DNA of 64,000 nt from Pseudomonas sp. B21_DOA (lineage in GTDB: Bacteria; Pseudomonadota; Gammaproteobacteria; Pseudomonadales; Pseudomonadaceae), in contig CP086683.1 in NCBI GenBank assembly GCA_030544685.1, positions 1,426,001 through 1,490,000 on the forward strand, in the 5' to 3' direction. The notes under the pieces were generated by a model. That model did not search any database. It had not been told where the DNA came from and saw only the letters and a list, made by a program, of their open reading frames with translations. Shown here one piece after another: positions 18,565 through 30,083 of the stretch (positions are counted from its first letter, which is position 1; each line of letters opens with the position of its first letter). A program made the translations under genes and the position numbers.

Positions 18565-18815
18565 GCGGCCGGTTGAACCAGACGGAACACCGCCTCGACC
18601 ACGTCACCGACAGTGCGCACCGACTTGAATTCTTCGGCGGCGATTTTCTTCCCGGTCTGGCGTTTGATGTGATCGATCAGGTCGACGGCGTCGATGCTGT
18701 CGATTTCCAGGTCCTGATACAGGTTGGCGTCCATGCTTACACGGGCCGGATCCAGTTCGAACAGCTCGACCAGGGCATCGCGCAGGGTGTTGAAAATATC
18801 GTCACGAGTTTGCAT
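18561..18815 (-). CDS. apeF: Acyl carrier protein
   Basis: An 84-residue acidic carrier protein with the phosphopantetheine-attachment serine in L-E-I-D-S-I-D-A-V-D-L. It should carry the growing polyene chain or the starter as a thioester. The start is 10 bp after the second ACP gene, so the two ACPs are cotranscribed. Confidence 0.9.
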   Translation of the reverse strand: MQTRDDIFNTLRDALVELFELDPARVSMDANLYQDLEIDSIDAVDLIDHIKRQTGKKIAAEEFKSVRTVGDVVEAVFRLVQPAA

Positions 18816-18824
18816 GGTCCGGTC

Positions 18825-19099
18825 TCAAGCTGCCTGTTTTGCCGTGACGAACGCCGCAAGGCTGGCCACGTTGGTGAAATGGTTACGAGTGTCTTTGGCA
18901 TCGGCGTCGATCTTGATGCCGTATTTTTCTGGATCGCCAGGCCCAGTTCCAGCGCGTCCACGGAATCCAGGCCGAGGCCTTCGCCGAAGAGTGTCTGCTC
19001 ATCGCCGATGTCTTCGGGGCTGATGTCTTCCAGGCCCAAGGCGTCGATGATCAGCAGTTTGATGTCACGCACCAGGCTAGCGGTGTTCAGTTCGCTCAT
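18825..19099 (-). CDS. apeE: Acyl carrier protein, frameshifted
   Basis: The carrier motif L-G-L-D-S-V-D-A-L-E-L is present. The frame breaks at the T run 18924-18928; adding one base gives Q-K-K-Y-G-I-K-I-D-A-D and a C-terminus V-T-A-K-Q-A-A, for 91 residues in all. Uncorrected, the reading frame runs far into the next ACP gene, which is not credible. It overlaps the acyltransferase gene by 23 bp. Confidence 0.85.
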
Positions 19100-19888
19100 C
19101 TGCGGCGAGCTCCTTAATGAAATAGTCATGCAAATAATCGTTGAGCTTGCGCGAGGCCTGCGGTGCGGGGCCTTGCGCGGCGAAGGTCTGTGGGTCTATA
19201 TCGGCCCCCACGCGAAAACTGAAGTGCACGCGGCGATGGGGGATGCGATACCACGGCTCGGCTTTGGTCAGGGTGGTCGGGCTGACCTTGATGATCACCG
19301 GGGTAACGATTTTCGCACCGCGCAGGGCAATCGCCGCCGCCCCCGATGAAAGGCCGGCGCCTGCCCCGGCTGGGTGCGCGTGCCTTCGGGGAAAATGATC
19401 AAGGTCTGGCCGTCCTGCAACGACTGTGCGGCGGCGTCGAGCATGTTCATGCTGCCGTCGTTGCTGATGTACTCGGTGCGGCGCAGCGGGCCACGGGTGA
19501 ATGGGTTTTCCCAAAGGGTTTTCTTCACCACGCAGTTGGCGTGGCGCACCAGACCGATGAGGAAAACCACGTCGATCAGCGACGGGTGGTTGGCGATGAT
19601 CATCTGTCCCGGCCGGCCAAGGCGTTCGGCGCCCTCGATGTCGTAGGTGAGCACGCCAGTGCGGGCCATGAACCGCACGAAAAACCAGAACAATCGGCTG
19701 ACCGTGCGCCGCGCGCGCAGGCGATGTTCAAGTGCATCACCGGGCAGGCAACCGAGCACCGGAAATACCAGCACGCGCAGACACAGCCCGCCGAGCCCGA
19801 ACAAAGCGAAGCTCGCAGCAGTGGCCAGCAGGCGCCAGTAGTAGGCGTCGCGGTATTTGGCGGTCACGGGTTGCGATGCCAGGTCCAT
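19077..19888 (-). CDS. apeD: PlsC-like lysophospholipid acyltransferase, frameshifted
   Basis: A PlsC-type acyltransferase with the catalytic N-H-P-S-L-I-D (N-H-x-x-x-x-D) block and F-P-E-G-T-R as the acceptor block. The C run at 19340-19344 lacks one base; repair gives A-F-H-R-G-A-A-A-I-A-L and 270 residues. It may attach the polyene to a glycerolipid, or make the lipid acceptor. The ATG at 19888 is chosen; 19903 is an alternative start. The gene overlaps the upstream one by 25 bp. Confidence 0.82.
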
Positions 19889-20587
19889 ACACGATTCTTC
19901 CACGCATGTTGGCAGTCAGGTTGCTGGCCGAGCAGGGTTCGCAGCAGGTTCAGCGCGTGGGGCCAGTGCACTTTGGACTCGGGTTTTGGGCTGCTGCTCA
20001 GGGTCAGCCGCCAGTCGGTACCGGGCGTGAGCAATAAACCCAGCGCGTAAGGGAATGGCACGTCATCGACCCACTGCGAATACGCCTCGGGCGGTTGTTC
20101 TTCGGTGATCACCAGCAGCACCGCCGGGGCACCTTCTTCGAGCAGTGCGGCAGCTTCAAGCATGCCGTGCTCCAGACCGTCGCCAGCGGCGGCGAGGGCG
20201 GTCATTTCGCTGGTTTCACCGCGCATGATCGACCACAAACCGATGATCGCGTTATGCACCGAAAGGCTGAATTGGGTCGGCGACAAGGGCTGTTCGGTGG
20301 CCAGGTCGCGGAGAATTTCAAACGTGCGGGGGTTTCGCCGTGCCGGGAAACGAACACCAGCGGCAGATGGTCCCGTCCGTCGGCCAGCGGCCAGCCAACA
20401 CTGAACGCCATCCGCGCCAGGCGGCTGAGGCGACGGCGTTGCATGGCCGGCAGAAACGACACATCGGGCGCGGCATCACTGCTCTGCAGCACGACCGGTT
20501 GTCGGCTCCAGGCCTGCCAGGCGTCCACGCTGTCGAGCCCGGGGCCCACGCGCGCCATTGGGCGATGTTGAAGTTGATCACGGACAT
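19864..20587 (-). CDS. apeC: Ketosynthase-like chain-length factor, two frameshifts
   Basis: This is a short, ketosynthase-like protein with no cysteine-containing active-site motif, as expected of a chain-length factor. It opens with F-N-I-A-Q-W-R-A-W-A-P-G and includes S-P-T-Q-F-S-L-S-V-H-N-A. Two breaks, at the G runs 20541-20544 and 20328-20332, are each repaired by one base, giving W-A-P-G-L-D-S-V-D-A-W and E-T-P-R-T-F-E-I-L, and 241 residues. It is the first gene of the operon. ApeO (4904-6100) is the likely catalytic partner. Confidence 0.8.
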
Positions 20588-20710
20588 TCATCCCGCCCCT
20601 GCGGGCTTTCGTTGACGCGTTGAGTCGCCAGCGCCGCAGCAGGCTTGGCTTGGCGCAGGGCGCCGGGTGGCGCGCATTATCCCGGTGCGACGGGTGTGTA
20701 GCAAATGTTG

Positions 20711-20737
20711 GTTACATTTTGCTCAACAAAATGTACC
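20711..20737 (-). promoter_or_regulatory. Operator-like palindrome upstream of the aryl polyene operon
   Basis: A perfect inverted repeat TACATTTTG-N5-CAAAATGTA (20713-20735), with one more pair at the outer ends, lies 126 bp in front of apeC in the 357-bp gap before parA. No gene is seen in that gap. The symmetry and position suggest a binding site for a dimeric regulator of the pigment genes, or of parA; the regulator is unknown. Confidence 0.5.
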
Positions 20738-20944
20738 GAGCGGTTCGCTGGAGTGGCTATCACTTGGCCATTATCCATATTCCCCGGGGTCAGTCTGTCA
20801 GGTGTCTCTGTGACGGCTGGCGGTTTTTTCCATGCGTGGGCGCCGATATTTACACCTGGCGGCGTAGTCCATGTCGGTGAAGGTAGCGAAGCGCGGCCAC
20901 CGCCAACTACACTCGGTCATTCTTTGATACACGGAGGTTTGGTC

Positions 20945-21715
20945 ATGCGGCGCGTGGTGTTCAATCAGAAAGGTGGCGTGGGCAAATCGAGCATTGCCTG
21001 CAATCTGGCGGCGGTCAGCGCCAGCGAGGGTTATCGCACGTTGTTGGTCGACCTCGATGCTCAGGCCAATTCCACTCAGTATCTGACCGGGCTCACCGGC
21101 GATGACATTCCGATGGGCATCGCCGATTTCTTCAAACAGACACTGTCGTCCGGGCCGTTCTCGAAAAAGAATCAGGCGGACATCTACGAAACTCCGTTCG
21201 ACAACCTGCACATCATTACCGCCACCGCCGAGCTGGCCGACCTACAGCCCAAGCTAGAGGCGAAACACAAGATCAACAAGCTGCGTAAGTTGCTCGATGA
21301 GCTATCGGAAGACTACGACCGGATCTATCTCGATACCCCGCCAGCACTGAATTTTTACGCGGTATCGGCGCTGATTGCCGCGGATCGCGTGCTGATTCCC
21401 TTCGACTGCGACAGCTTTTCCCGTCAGGCCCTGTACGGACTGATCGCCGAGATCGAAGAGTTGAAGGATGACCACAACGAAGGCCTGGAGGTAGAAGGCA
21501 TTGTGGTCAATCAGTTTCAGGCGCGGGCCAGCCTGCCACAGCAGATGCTCGATGAGTTGATTGCCGAAGGCTTGCCGGTATTGCCGGTGTACCTGAGCAG
21601 TTCGGTGCGCATGCGCGAGTCGCACCAGGCCAGCATGCCGCTGATTCACCTCGATCCACGGCACAAGCTGACGCAGCAGTTTGTGGAACTGCACAATCTG
21701 CTGGAAGACCACTGA
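20945..21715 (+). CDS. ParA-family ATPase (orphan)
   Basis: A 256-residue deviant Walker A ATPase: [10 protein letters not shown] at the N-terminus, D-L-D-A-Q-A-N-S (A') and I-Y-L-D-T-P-P (Walker B). The start ATG 20945 has a GGAGG ribosome site 8 bp upstream; longer frames begin in unrelated sequence. No ParB gene or parS-like cluster is adjacent, so it is not a chromosome or plasmid partition pair. Such orphans position other cargoes, such as chemoreceptors or carboxysomes. The role here is unknown. Confidence 0.88.
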   Translation: MRRVVFNQKGGVGKSSIACNLAAVSASEGYRTLLVDLDAQANSTQYLTGLTGDDIPMGIADFFKQTLSSGPFSKKNQADIYETPFDNLHIITATAELADLQPKLEAKHKINKLRKLLDELSEDYDRIYLDTPPALNFYAVSALIAADRVLIPFDCDSFSRQALYGLIAEIEELKDDHNEGLEVEGIVVNQFQARASLPQQMLDELIAEGLPVLPVYLSSSVRMRESHQASMPLIHLDPRHKLTQQFVELHNLLEDH

Positions 21716-21735
21716 TCCCTCGAAGAATTCTTAAT

Positions 21736-21830
21736 CCCTGTGGGAGCTGGCTTGCCAGCGATGAGGGCGGCAGACTCTGCATCTTTCGTGACTGATCGAT
21801 CGCAATCGCTGGCAAGCCAGCTCCCACAGG
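21736..21830. repeat. REPIN, GAGCTGGCTTGCCAGCG type
   Basis: Inverted copies at 21736-21766 and 21803-21830 sit between the converging parA and trxC genes. This is the same family as the elements at 6581 and 42648. Confidence 0.88.
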
Positions 21831-21843
21831 TTTCTGTGTTGGG

Positions 21844-22278
21844 TCAGATCCCTTGGCTACGCAGCCACGCCATCAACTGCGGCAATGGCAACGCACCGCT
21901 CTGCCGCGCCACTTCCCTGCCGTTTCTAAACAGAATCAGACTTGGAATCGAGCGAATCCCCAACTGCGCCGACAACTGCTGGTTCGCCTCGCTGTCGAGC
22001 TTGGCCAGCCGACACTTGCCCGCCAACTGCGCCGCAGCCTGTTCGAACACCGGCGCGAACGACTTGCACGGCCCGCACCAGTCCGCCCAGACATCCACCA
22101 GTAACGGCAGATCGCCCTTGATCTGACTGGCGTAATCGCCTTGCTTGAGCTCGAACGGTTTGCTCAACAGCACCGCAGACTTGCAGCGCCCGCATTTGGG
22201 CTGGTCAGCCAGGCGCTCGGCGGGGATGCGGTTGAGGCCGTTGCAGGTGGGGCAGGGGATGAGGAGTGGGGTGGTCAT
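21844..22278 (-). CDS. trxC: Thioredoxin 2
   Basis: A 144-residue thioredoxin with the W-C-G-P-C redox site preceded by W-A-D, and an N-terminal zinc-binding segment with two Cys-x-x-Cys pairs (C-P-T-C near residue 9 and C-G-R-C near residue 29). Those features distinguish TrxC from TrxA. It is a cytosolic disulfide reductase, often induced by oxidative stress. Confidence 0.92.
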   Translation of the reverse strand: MTTPLLIPCPTCNGLNRIPAERLADQPKCGRCKSAVLLSKPFELKQGDYASQIKGDLPLLVDVWADWCGPCKSFAPVFEQAAAQLAGKCRLAKLDSEANQQLSAQLGIRSIPSLILFRNGREVARQSGALPLPQLMAWLRSQGI

Positions 22279-22474
22279 GATTGGTTCTCTGATAGGAGTC
22301 TATAGAACTGATTTGAAGTCGATCTGCCAACTTATCAATGTCGCAACTGCTCACATTTTTCTCAAAACAGTTCCGGGATCGATGGCTAGTCTGAAGACCA
22401 ATTCGGCGTTTTACGCTTGTCGTGAGGAGATCGCTTTGTCTTTATCTGCGTGCTACTTTTGTTGCACTAATCCA

Positions 22475-22489
22475 GGAATCGATGATTCC
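22475..22489 (+). promoter_or_regulatory. Candidate autoregulatory operator of the toxin-antitoxin operon
   Basis: A perfect palindrome GGAATC-GAT-GATTCC is centred 32 bp upstream of the antitoxin ATG, where the AbrB/MazE-type antitoxin, with or without toxin, would be expected to bind and repress. The rest of the gap 22279-22513 is AT-richer than the surroundings and carries no other clear signal. Confidence 0.5.
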
Positions 22490-22513
22490 TATGCATCAAA
22501 TCGGAGGGACATA

Positions 22514-22783
22514 ATGTCCGTAACTTCCAAGATACGCCGCCAAGGCGGCGCTGCCGTCATTACGATTCCGCCCACGCTTTTAAAGTTGTTGCATCTGGAG
22601 GTTGGCGCACAGCTAGAGCTGAATGTGGTCGATGGCGAACTGATTGCTCGTCCAGCCGTAGCCGCTACGCGTAAGCGTTATAGTTTGTCAGAGCTACTCG
22701 AAGGCGCAGAAGAATTGCAGAAACTTAACGACCAGACTAGCGAGACCCTTGAAGGTGATTCTGTCGGCCGGGAGCTGGGTTGA
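22514..22783 (+). CDS. AbrB/MazE-type antitoxin
   Basis: An 89-residue protein with an N-terminal swapped-hairpin AbrB DNA-binding domain (S-K-I-R-R-Q-G-G-A-A-V-I-T-I-P, then L-E-L-N-V-V-D-G-E-L). Its C-terminal tail is predicted to bind the toxin. The ATG follows a GGAGGG ribosome site. The end overlaps the toxin gene by about 35 bp, typical of type II modules. Confidence 0.85.
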   Translation: MSVTSKIRRQGGAAVITIPPTLLKLLHLEVGAQLELNVVDGELIARPAVAATRKRYSLSELLEGAEELQKLNDQTSETLEGDSVGRELG

Positions 22784-23144
22784 TGGTGCGCCGACAGCCC
22801 CTCAGCGGGGTGACGTTTACTGGATTGATCCAAACCCAGTGGCGGGGCGGGAGATGATGAATAGACATCGCTTTGTGGTGATCACGCCCAGAGAGATCAA
22901 CGCATTGGGCGTGAGCATGACGGTGCCTGTTACTAGCGGTGGGAATTTCAGCCGGAATATGGGTTTGGCGGTCGCCATTACTGGCCACGAAACCAATGGT
23001 GTAGCGGTGTGTAATCAGGTTCGCAGTTTTGACATAGAACAACGGGTACGAGACGGCACGGCCAAATTCATCGAGCGACTGGATGACGTGACAATGTCTG
23101 ACATCGTCGACCGTGTAATCAGTGCAATCGACCCGCTAAGCTGA
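22749..23144 (+). CDS. PemK/ChpB-type endoribonuclease toxin
   Basis: A PemK-like toxin: R-G-D-V-Y-W-I-D-P-N-P, R-H-R-F-V-V-I-T-P, then T-V-P-V-T-S-G-G-N-F and a C-terminal helix. It is expected to cleave mRNA when the antitoxin is lost. The start is unusual: no ATG fits, and TTG 22749 or GTG 22755, both inside the antitoxin gene, are the only options, which suggests coupled and low translation. It ends 5 bp from the convergent selO gene. Confidence 0.82.
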   Translation: MKVILSAGSWVDGAPTAPQRGDVYWIDPNPVAGREMMNRHRFVVITPREINALGVSMTVPVTSGGNFSRNMGLAVAITGHETNGVAVCNQVRSFDIEQRVRDGTAKFIERLDDVTMSDIVDRVISAIDPLS

Positions 23145-23149
23145 AGCGC

Positions 23150-24661
<1,512 letters not shown>

Positions 24662-27600
24662 TTAGTCGAGTTTGCTCGGTGGCGGTTCCGGCAACGGTTT
24701 CTGCCCGTCGACGACCGGCACGATGGTTTTGTTCTCCGGCTCCACAGGCACCATCTTGTATTCCTGACCGTGCAGGTTCTTCAGATAAACCTCCATCTGC
24801 CGGAACGAGATGTTGATGTGCTGCTTCTTGAACTCTCGGTTGATGAAGCGGTTGACCTCATCCAGCACCGGGTTGCGGTCACCGAGATCGCGCACATGCA
24901 TGCGCAGTTCGTGATCGAGGGTGCTTTCGCCGAAGTTGAGGAAGTACACGTGCGGCTCTGGTTCTTTGAGCACACGCGGGTTCTCCCGAGCTGCTTTGAG
25001 CAGCAGTTCCTTGACCAGGTCCAGATCCGAGCCGTAATCGACGCCGAGTTTCAACGTGACGCGGGTGATGGTGTCGGTCAGCGACCAGTTGATCAGTTGC
25101 CCGGTGATGAACGTCTTGTTCGGGACAATGATGTCCTTGCGGTCAAAATCGGTGATGGTCGTGGCGCGGATGCGGATCTTGCTTACCGTGCCCGACAGGT
25201 TGCCGATGGTGATGGTGTCGCCGATCCGCACCGGGCGTTCGAAGAGAATCATGATGCCGGAGATGAAGTTGGCGAAGATCTCCTGCATACCGAAACCGAG
25301 GCCCACCGACAGCGCCGCCACCAGCCACTGCAACTTGTCCCAACTCACGCCGAGGGTCGACAGGGTGGTGACGAAACCGACGCCGGCAATCACGTAGGAC
25401 AGCAGCGTGGTTGTCGCATAAGCACTGCCCTGCGCCAGGTTGAGCTTGGACAGCACGAACACTTCGAGCAGGCCGGGCAAGTTGCGCGCCAGAGCGAAAG
25501 TGATGCCGATGATGATCAGCGCGCCGAGCATGTCGCCGATGCTGATCGGCACCATGCTCATGTTGGCGCCGGTGCCGCTGGTGTATTCGTAGAGGGTGAT
25601 GTTGTCCAGATACGAGAACACCGAAATCAGGTCCGACCAGACCCAGTACAGCGCCGCGATGAAGCCGCCGAGCAGGGCCAGGCGGATCAGGCGCAGGGAC
25701 TGTTCGTTGACCTTTTCGATATCCAGCGTCGGCTCTTCGATCACCGCTTCGCCGTCGCCGGCCTCTTTCGCCGCCTGCCGTTTCGCCAGCGCGCGCTGGT
25801 AAGCCAGGCGCCGCGCGGCAACGCTCAGGCCCCGGACGAAAGTGGCCTCGATCACCAGCCAGAACATCAGCAGGTACAGGGTGTTGATCAAGCGGTCGCT
25901 GAGTTTCAGCGCGGTGTAGTAGTAGCCGAAGCACACCGCGACAAACAGGGCGATCGGCAGCAGAGTGAACATCACCCCGACGGCTTTGCGGAACAGCGAA
26001 GCGTTCTGGTGCGTCGGGCTGCTGATCAGCAGGCGACTGAGCAGCCAGGCCATCAAGGCGTAACAGGTCAGCACCACCGGCATGCCGAGCACGTCATCGG
26101 CCAGCGCCGCCGGTTGCAACTCGGCGACGGCCACCACGGCCACCAGCGCCATTACTACCAGGCCGAGTCGACGCACCCAGCCCTGAAGGAACTCGACCTG
26201 TGGCTTTTCCCAGCGGAAGTGCAATTCCGCCACGCCACCGGGCGCGAGAATCCGGTACGCGGTGTAGAACACCAGCCAGGCCTGCCCCATCTGCAGCAGC
26301 GCCGCGCCCATATTGGCGTTCTGCCCGCGCGCGTCGATCTGCAAGGCCAGACCGCACAGCGCCAGACCCAGCGCCACCGGCATCGCCAACAGAATATTGA
26401 TCAGAATCGCCTGCGGCGTGTGCCACTGGCTGTCGCGCTTGAAATGGCCGATGTCCTGGTGAACCTTGTTGAGTCGTCCGTACAGGGCCTTGCGTCGCCA
26501 CAACAGGGCGCCGATCAGCAGCGCCAATGGCAGGAACAACAATGGCCGCTGGGTCAGGCCGTCAGTCAGCTCGCTCAGGCTCGACGCCCACGGCAAGGTG
26601 TTGACCTGCCGCTCAAGGCGCTCGGGCACGCCGCGCATCCATTCCACGTCCAGCGGCTTGTTGCTGGGGATCCAGAACATCTGTTCGTCGAGCGTCGCGC
26701 GCAGGCTTTGCGCGGTGCTCAGCAATTGCTTCTGGTTGAGCTGCAGGGTGATCGATTCGTTGAGCATCGCGCTCAACTCGCGGTTCAGCCGCTCGAGCAG
26801 ATCAGCGCGGGTGTTGGCCAGATCAAGCAGGCTTTTGCGCAATTGCGGCGTGACCTGCTCCGGCGGCTGCGTGGCCAGCAGATTGTCGACGTAGGTGGCC
26901 GGACTGCTCAGCAGCTCGCGTTGCTGGCTGACATCGAACTGATACAGGCGAATATCGGCAATCTGGTCGGCGAGGTCGCGGTCGACCTTCAAGTGCGGCA
27001 GTGCCTGCTTCTGTTTATAGAGAATTTTCGATAGTAGCAGGCTGCCCTTGAGCACACTGATCTGCTCATCCAGTGCCGAATCGCTCTGGGTCAGGGTATC
27101 GAGTTGCTGTTTGGTCTGCAGGTTCTGCTGCGTGACTTCGTTGAGACGGTCGGTGCTCTTGAGCAAGTAATCGGAAAGCTTGAGGTTGGTCGCGCTCTCA
27201 CTCGCCAGCAGGCTGCTGCCGCCGGCCTTCTGCGCTTCGATCGATTGCTGGGTGACGGTTTCCTGCGACTGCGCCAGACGCTTCTGATTGATCAGGGTTT
27301 GCAATTCCTGGATCTCGCGGTCGAGCCGATCGGATTTCTCCGAAAGCAAGTCGTGCTGAGCGTTGCCCAGATCCTGCAACTGGGTGTTGCCGGCCAGTTC
27401 CTGGCGGCGCAGCGGAATCAGTGCATTGAGTGCGGCGAGTTCGGCGTTCAACTGGTCGCGCTGTTCGGCGGTGACCGTTTTGCCCGTGTCCTTGCCGGAT
27501 TTGAGGATAGTGTTGATCTGCTGGATGCGCGTCTGGCTGGCGGAAATCTCCGCCTGAGCGCGCTCGGGGCGAGTCTGCGCGGTGATGATCAGGCTGTTGG

Positions 27601-28015
27601 CTTCGGCCAGGGCTTTCTGCAGATCGCTTTGCTGGGTCGAGCGATCGGTGAGGATCTGCTCCAGTTGCTGGATCGACTCTTTCGGAAAACGCTGCGCGAC
27701 CGGCACTGGTGCGGTGGCCTTGAGGCGGCTGAGTTCGCGGGTGTTCTCGATCGTCTGCTTCGGCGCGTTGGCCAGCTGACGCTTGAGATCGATCAGCTTC
27801 TGCTCGTAATCACGCTGGTTGTTCAGCTGATTCAGGGTGTTCTGCAGGACGGTCTGCAGGGTCTTCTTGTCGGCGTCCGGCAGTTTGCTGTCGGCCAGCT
27901 TGTCGAGGCTGGCCTGCACGGCATCGCTGGACGGTGGTTCGGCAGCATGCAGCGGGCCGACGACAAGACTGAGGCCCAGCAGGGCCGCGGCGAAAAAGGA
28001 GCGCAGGGTAGGCAT
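24662..28015 (-). CDS. mscK: Mechanosensitive channel MscK/KefA-type
   Basis: An 1117-residue protein. It has a signal peptide ending P-L-H-A-A, a long periplasmic alpha-helical/coiled-coil region of about 450 residues rich in Gln and Leu, about eight to ten transmembrane helices, then an MscS pore domain (G-L-G-F-G-M-Q-E-I-F-A-N-F, R-P-V-R-I-G-D, V-P-N-K). It opens on hypo-osmotic shock. The length matches E. coli KefA (1120). It stands between selO and the antiporter, as in P. aeruginosa. Confidence 0.92.
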   Translation of the reverse strand: MPTLRSFFAAALLGLSLVVGPLHAAEPPSSDAVQASLDKLADSKLPDADKKTLQTVLQNTLNQLNNQRDYEQKLIDLKRQLANAPKQTIENTRELSRLKATAPVPVAQRFPKESIQQLEQILTDRSTQQSDLQKALAEANSLIITAQTRPERAQAEISASQTRIQQINTILKSGKDTGKTVTAEQRDQLNAELAALNALIPLRRQELAGNTQLQDLGNAQHDLLSEKSDRLDREIQELQTLINQKRLAQSQETVTQQSIEAQKAGGSSLLASESATNLKLSDYLLKSTDRLNEVTQQNLQTKQQLDTLTQSDSALDEQISVLKGSLLLSKILYKQKQALPHLKVDRDLADQIADIRLYQFDVSQQRELLSSPATYVDNLLATQPPEQVTPQLRKSLLDLANTRADLLERLNRELSAMLNESITLQLNQKQLLSTAQSLRATLDEQMFWIPSNKPLDVEWMRGVPERLERQVNTLPWASSLSELTDGLTQRPLLFLPLALLIGALLWRRKALYGRLNKVHQDIGHFKRDSQWHTPQAILINILLAMPVALGLALCGLALQIDARGQNANMGAALLQMGQAWLVFYTAYRILAPGGVAELHFRWEKPQVEFLQGWVRRLGLVVMALVAVVAVAELQPAALADDVLGMPVVLTCYALMAWLLSRLLISSPTHQNASLFRKAVGVMFTLLPIALFVAVCFGYYYTALKLSDRLINTLYLLMFWLVIEATFVRGLSVAARRLAYQRALAKRQAAKEAGDGEAVIEEPTLDIEKVNEQSLRLIRLALLGGFIAALYWVWSDLISVFSYLDNITLYEYTSGTGANMSMVPISIGDMLGALIIIGITFALARNLPGLLEVFVLSKLNLAQGSAYATTTLLSYVIAGVGFVTTLSTLGVSWDKLQWLVAALSVGLGFGMQEIFANFISGIMILFERPVRIGDTITIGNLSGTVSKIRIRATTITDFDRKDIIVPNKTFITGQLINWSLTDTITRVTLKLGVDYGSDLDLVKELLLKAARENPRVLKEPEPHVYFLNFGESTLDHELRMHVRDLGDRNPVLDEVNRFINREFKKQHINISFRQMEVYLKNLHGQEYKMVPVEPENKTIVPVVDGQKPLPEPPPSKLD

Positions 28016-28049
28016 AGAGACCGGTCAAGCAAGTGAGAGTGGAGGCAGT

Positions 28050-29792
<1,743 letters not shown>

Positions 29793-29928
29793 AGGCAGTA
29801 CTCCAGAAGCGTAAAGACGAGGCACAAACTGACCATGCAGTCTGCGTGCCAGCGATTCTAACCTGTTGAAATGTGATGCTGTCAAAAAGCTTTTTGCAGA
29901 GTCACCCTGAAAATGCGGCGAGTGATGA

Positions 29929-30065
29929 CTGTGGCGAGGGATTCATCCCCGTTCGGCGGCGCAGCCGTCGTAAAACCGTTGTACGCGGGTCCTCAGGTGG
30001 AACCGCATACGCTGTTTTTGGGGCGGCTTCGCCACCCAACGGGGATAAATCCCTCACCACAGGGG
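29929..30065. repeat. REPIN, GGCGAGGGAT...ATCCCCGTT type
   Basis: The arms CTGTGGCGAGGGATTCATCC at 29929 and its inverted partner ending CCCTCACCACAGGGG at 30065 flank two internal hairpins (GGCGGCGCAGCCGTC, GGCGGCTTCGCCACC). It fills most of the gap 29793-30083. Confidence 0.75.
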
Positions 30066-30083
30066 AAGTTCCAGCGAGGTGTG

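Noticed and set aside
20705..20944. N-terminal extension of ParA
   Set aside because: The longer frame starts in the palindromic regulatory region; the Walker A motif needs to be near the N-terminus and ATG 20945 has a good ribosome site.
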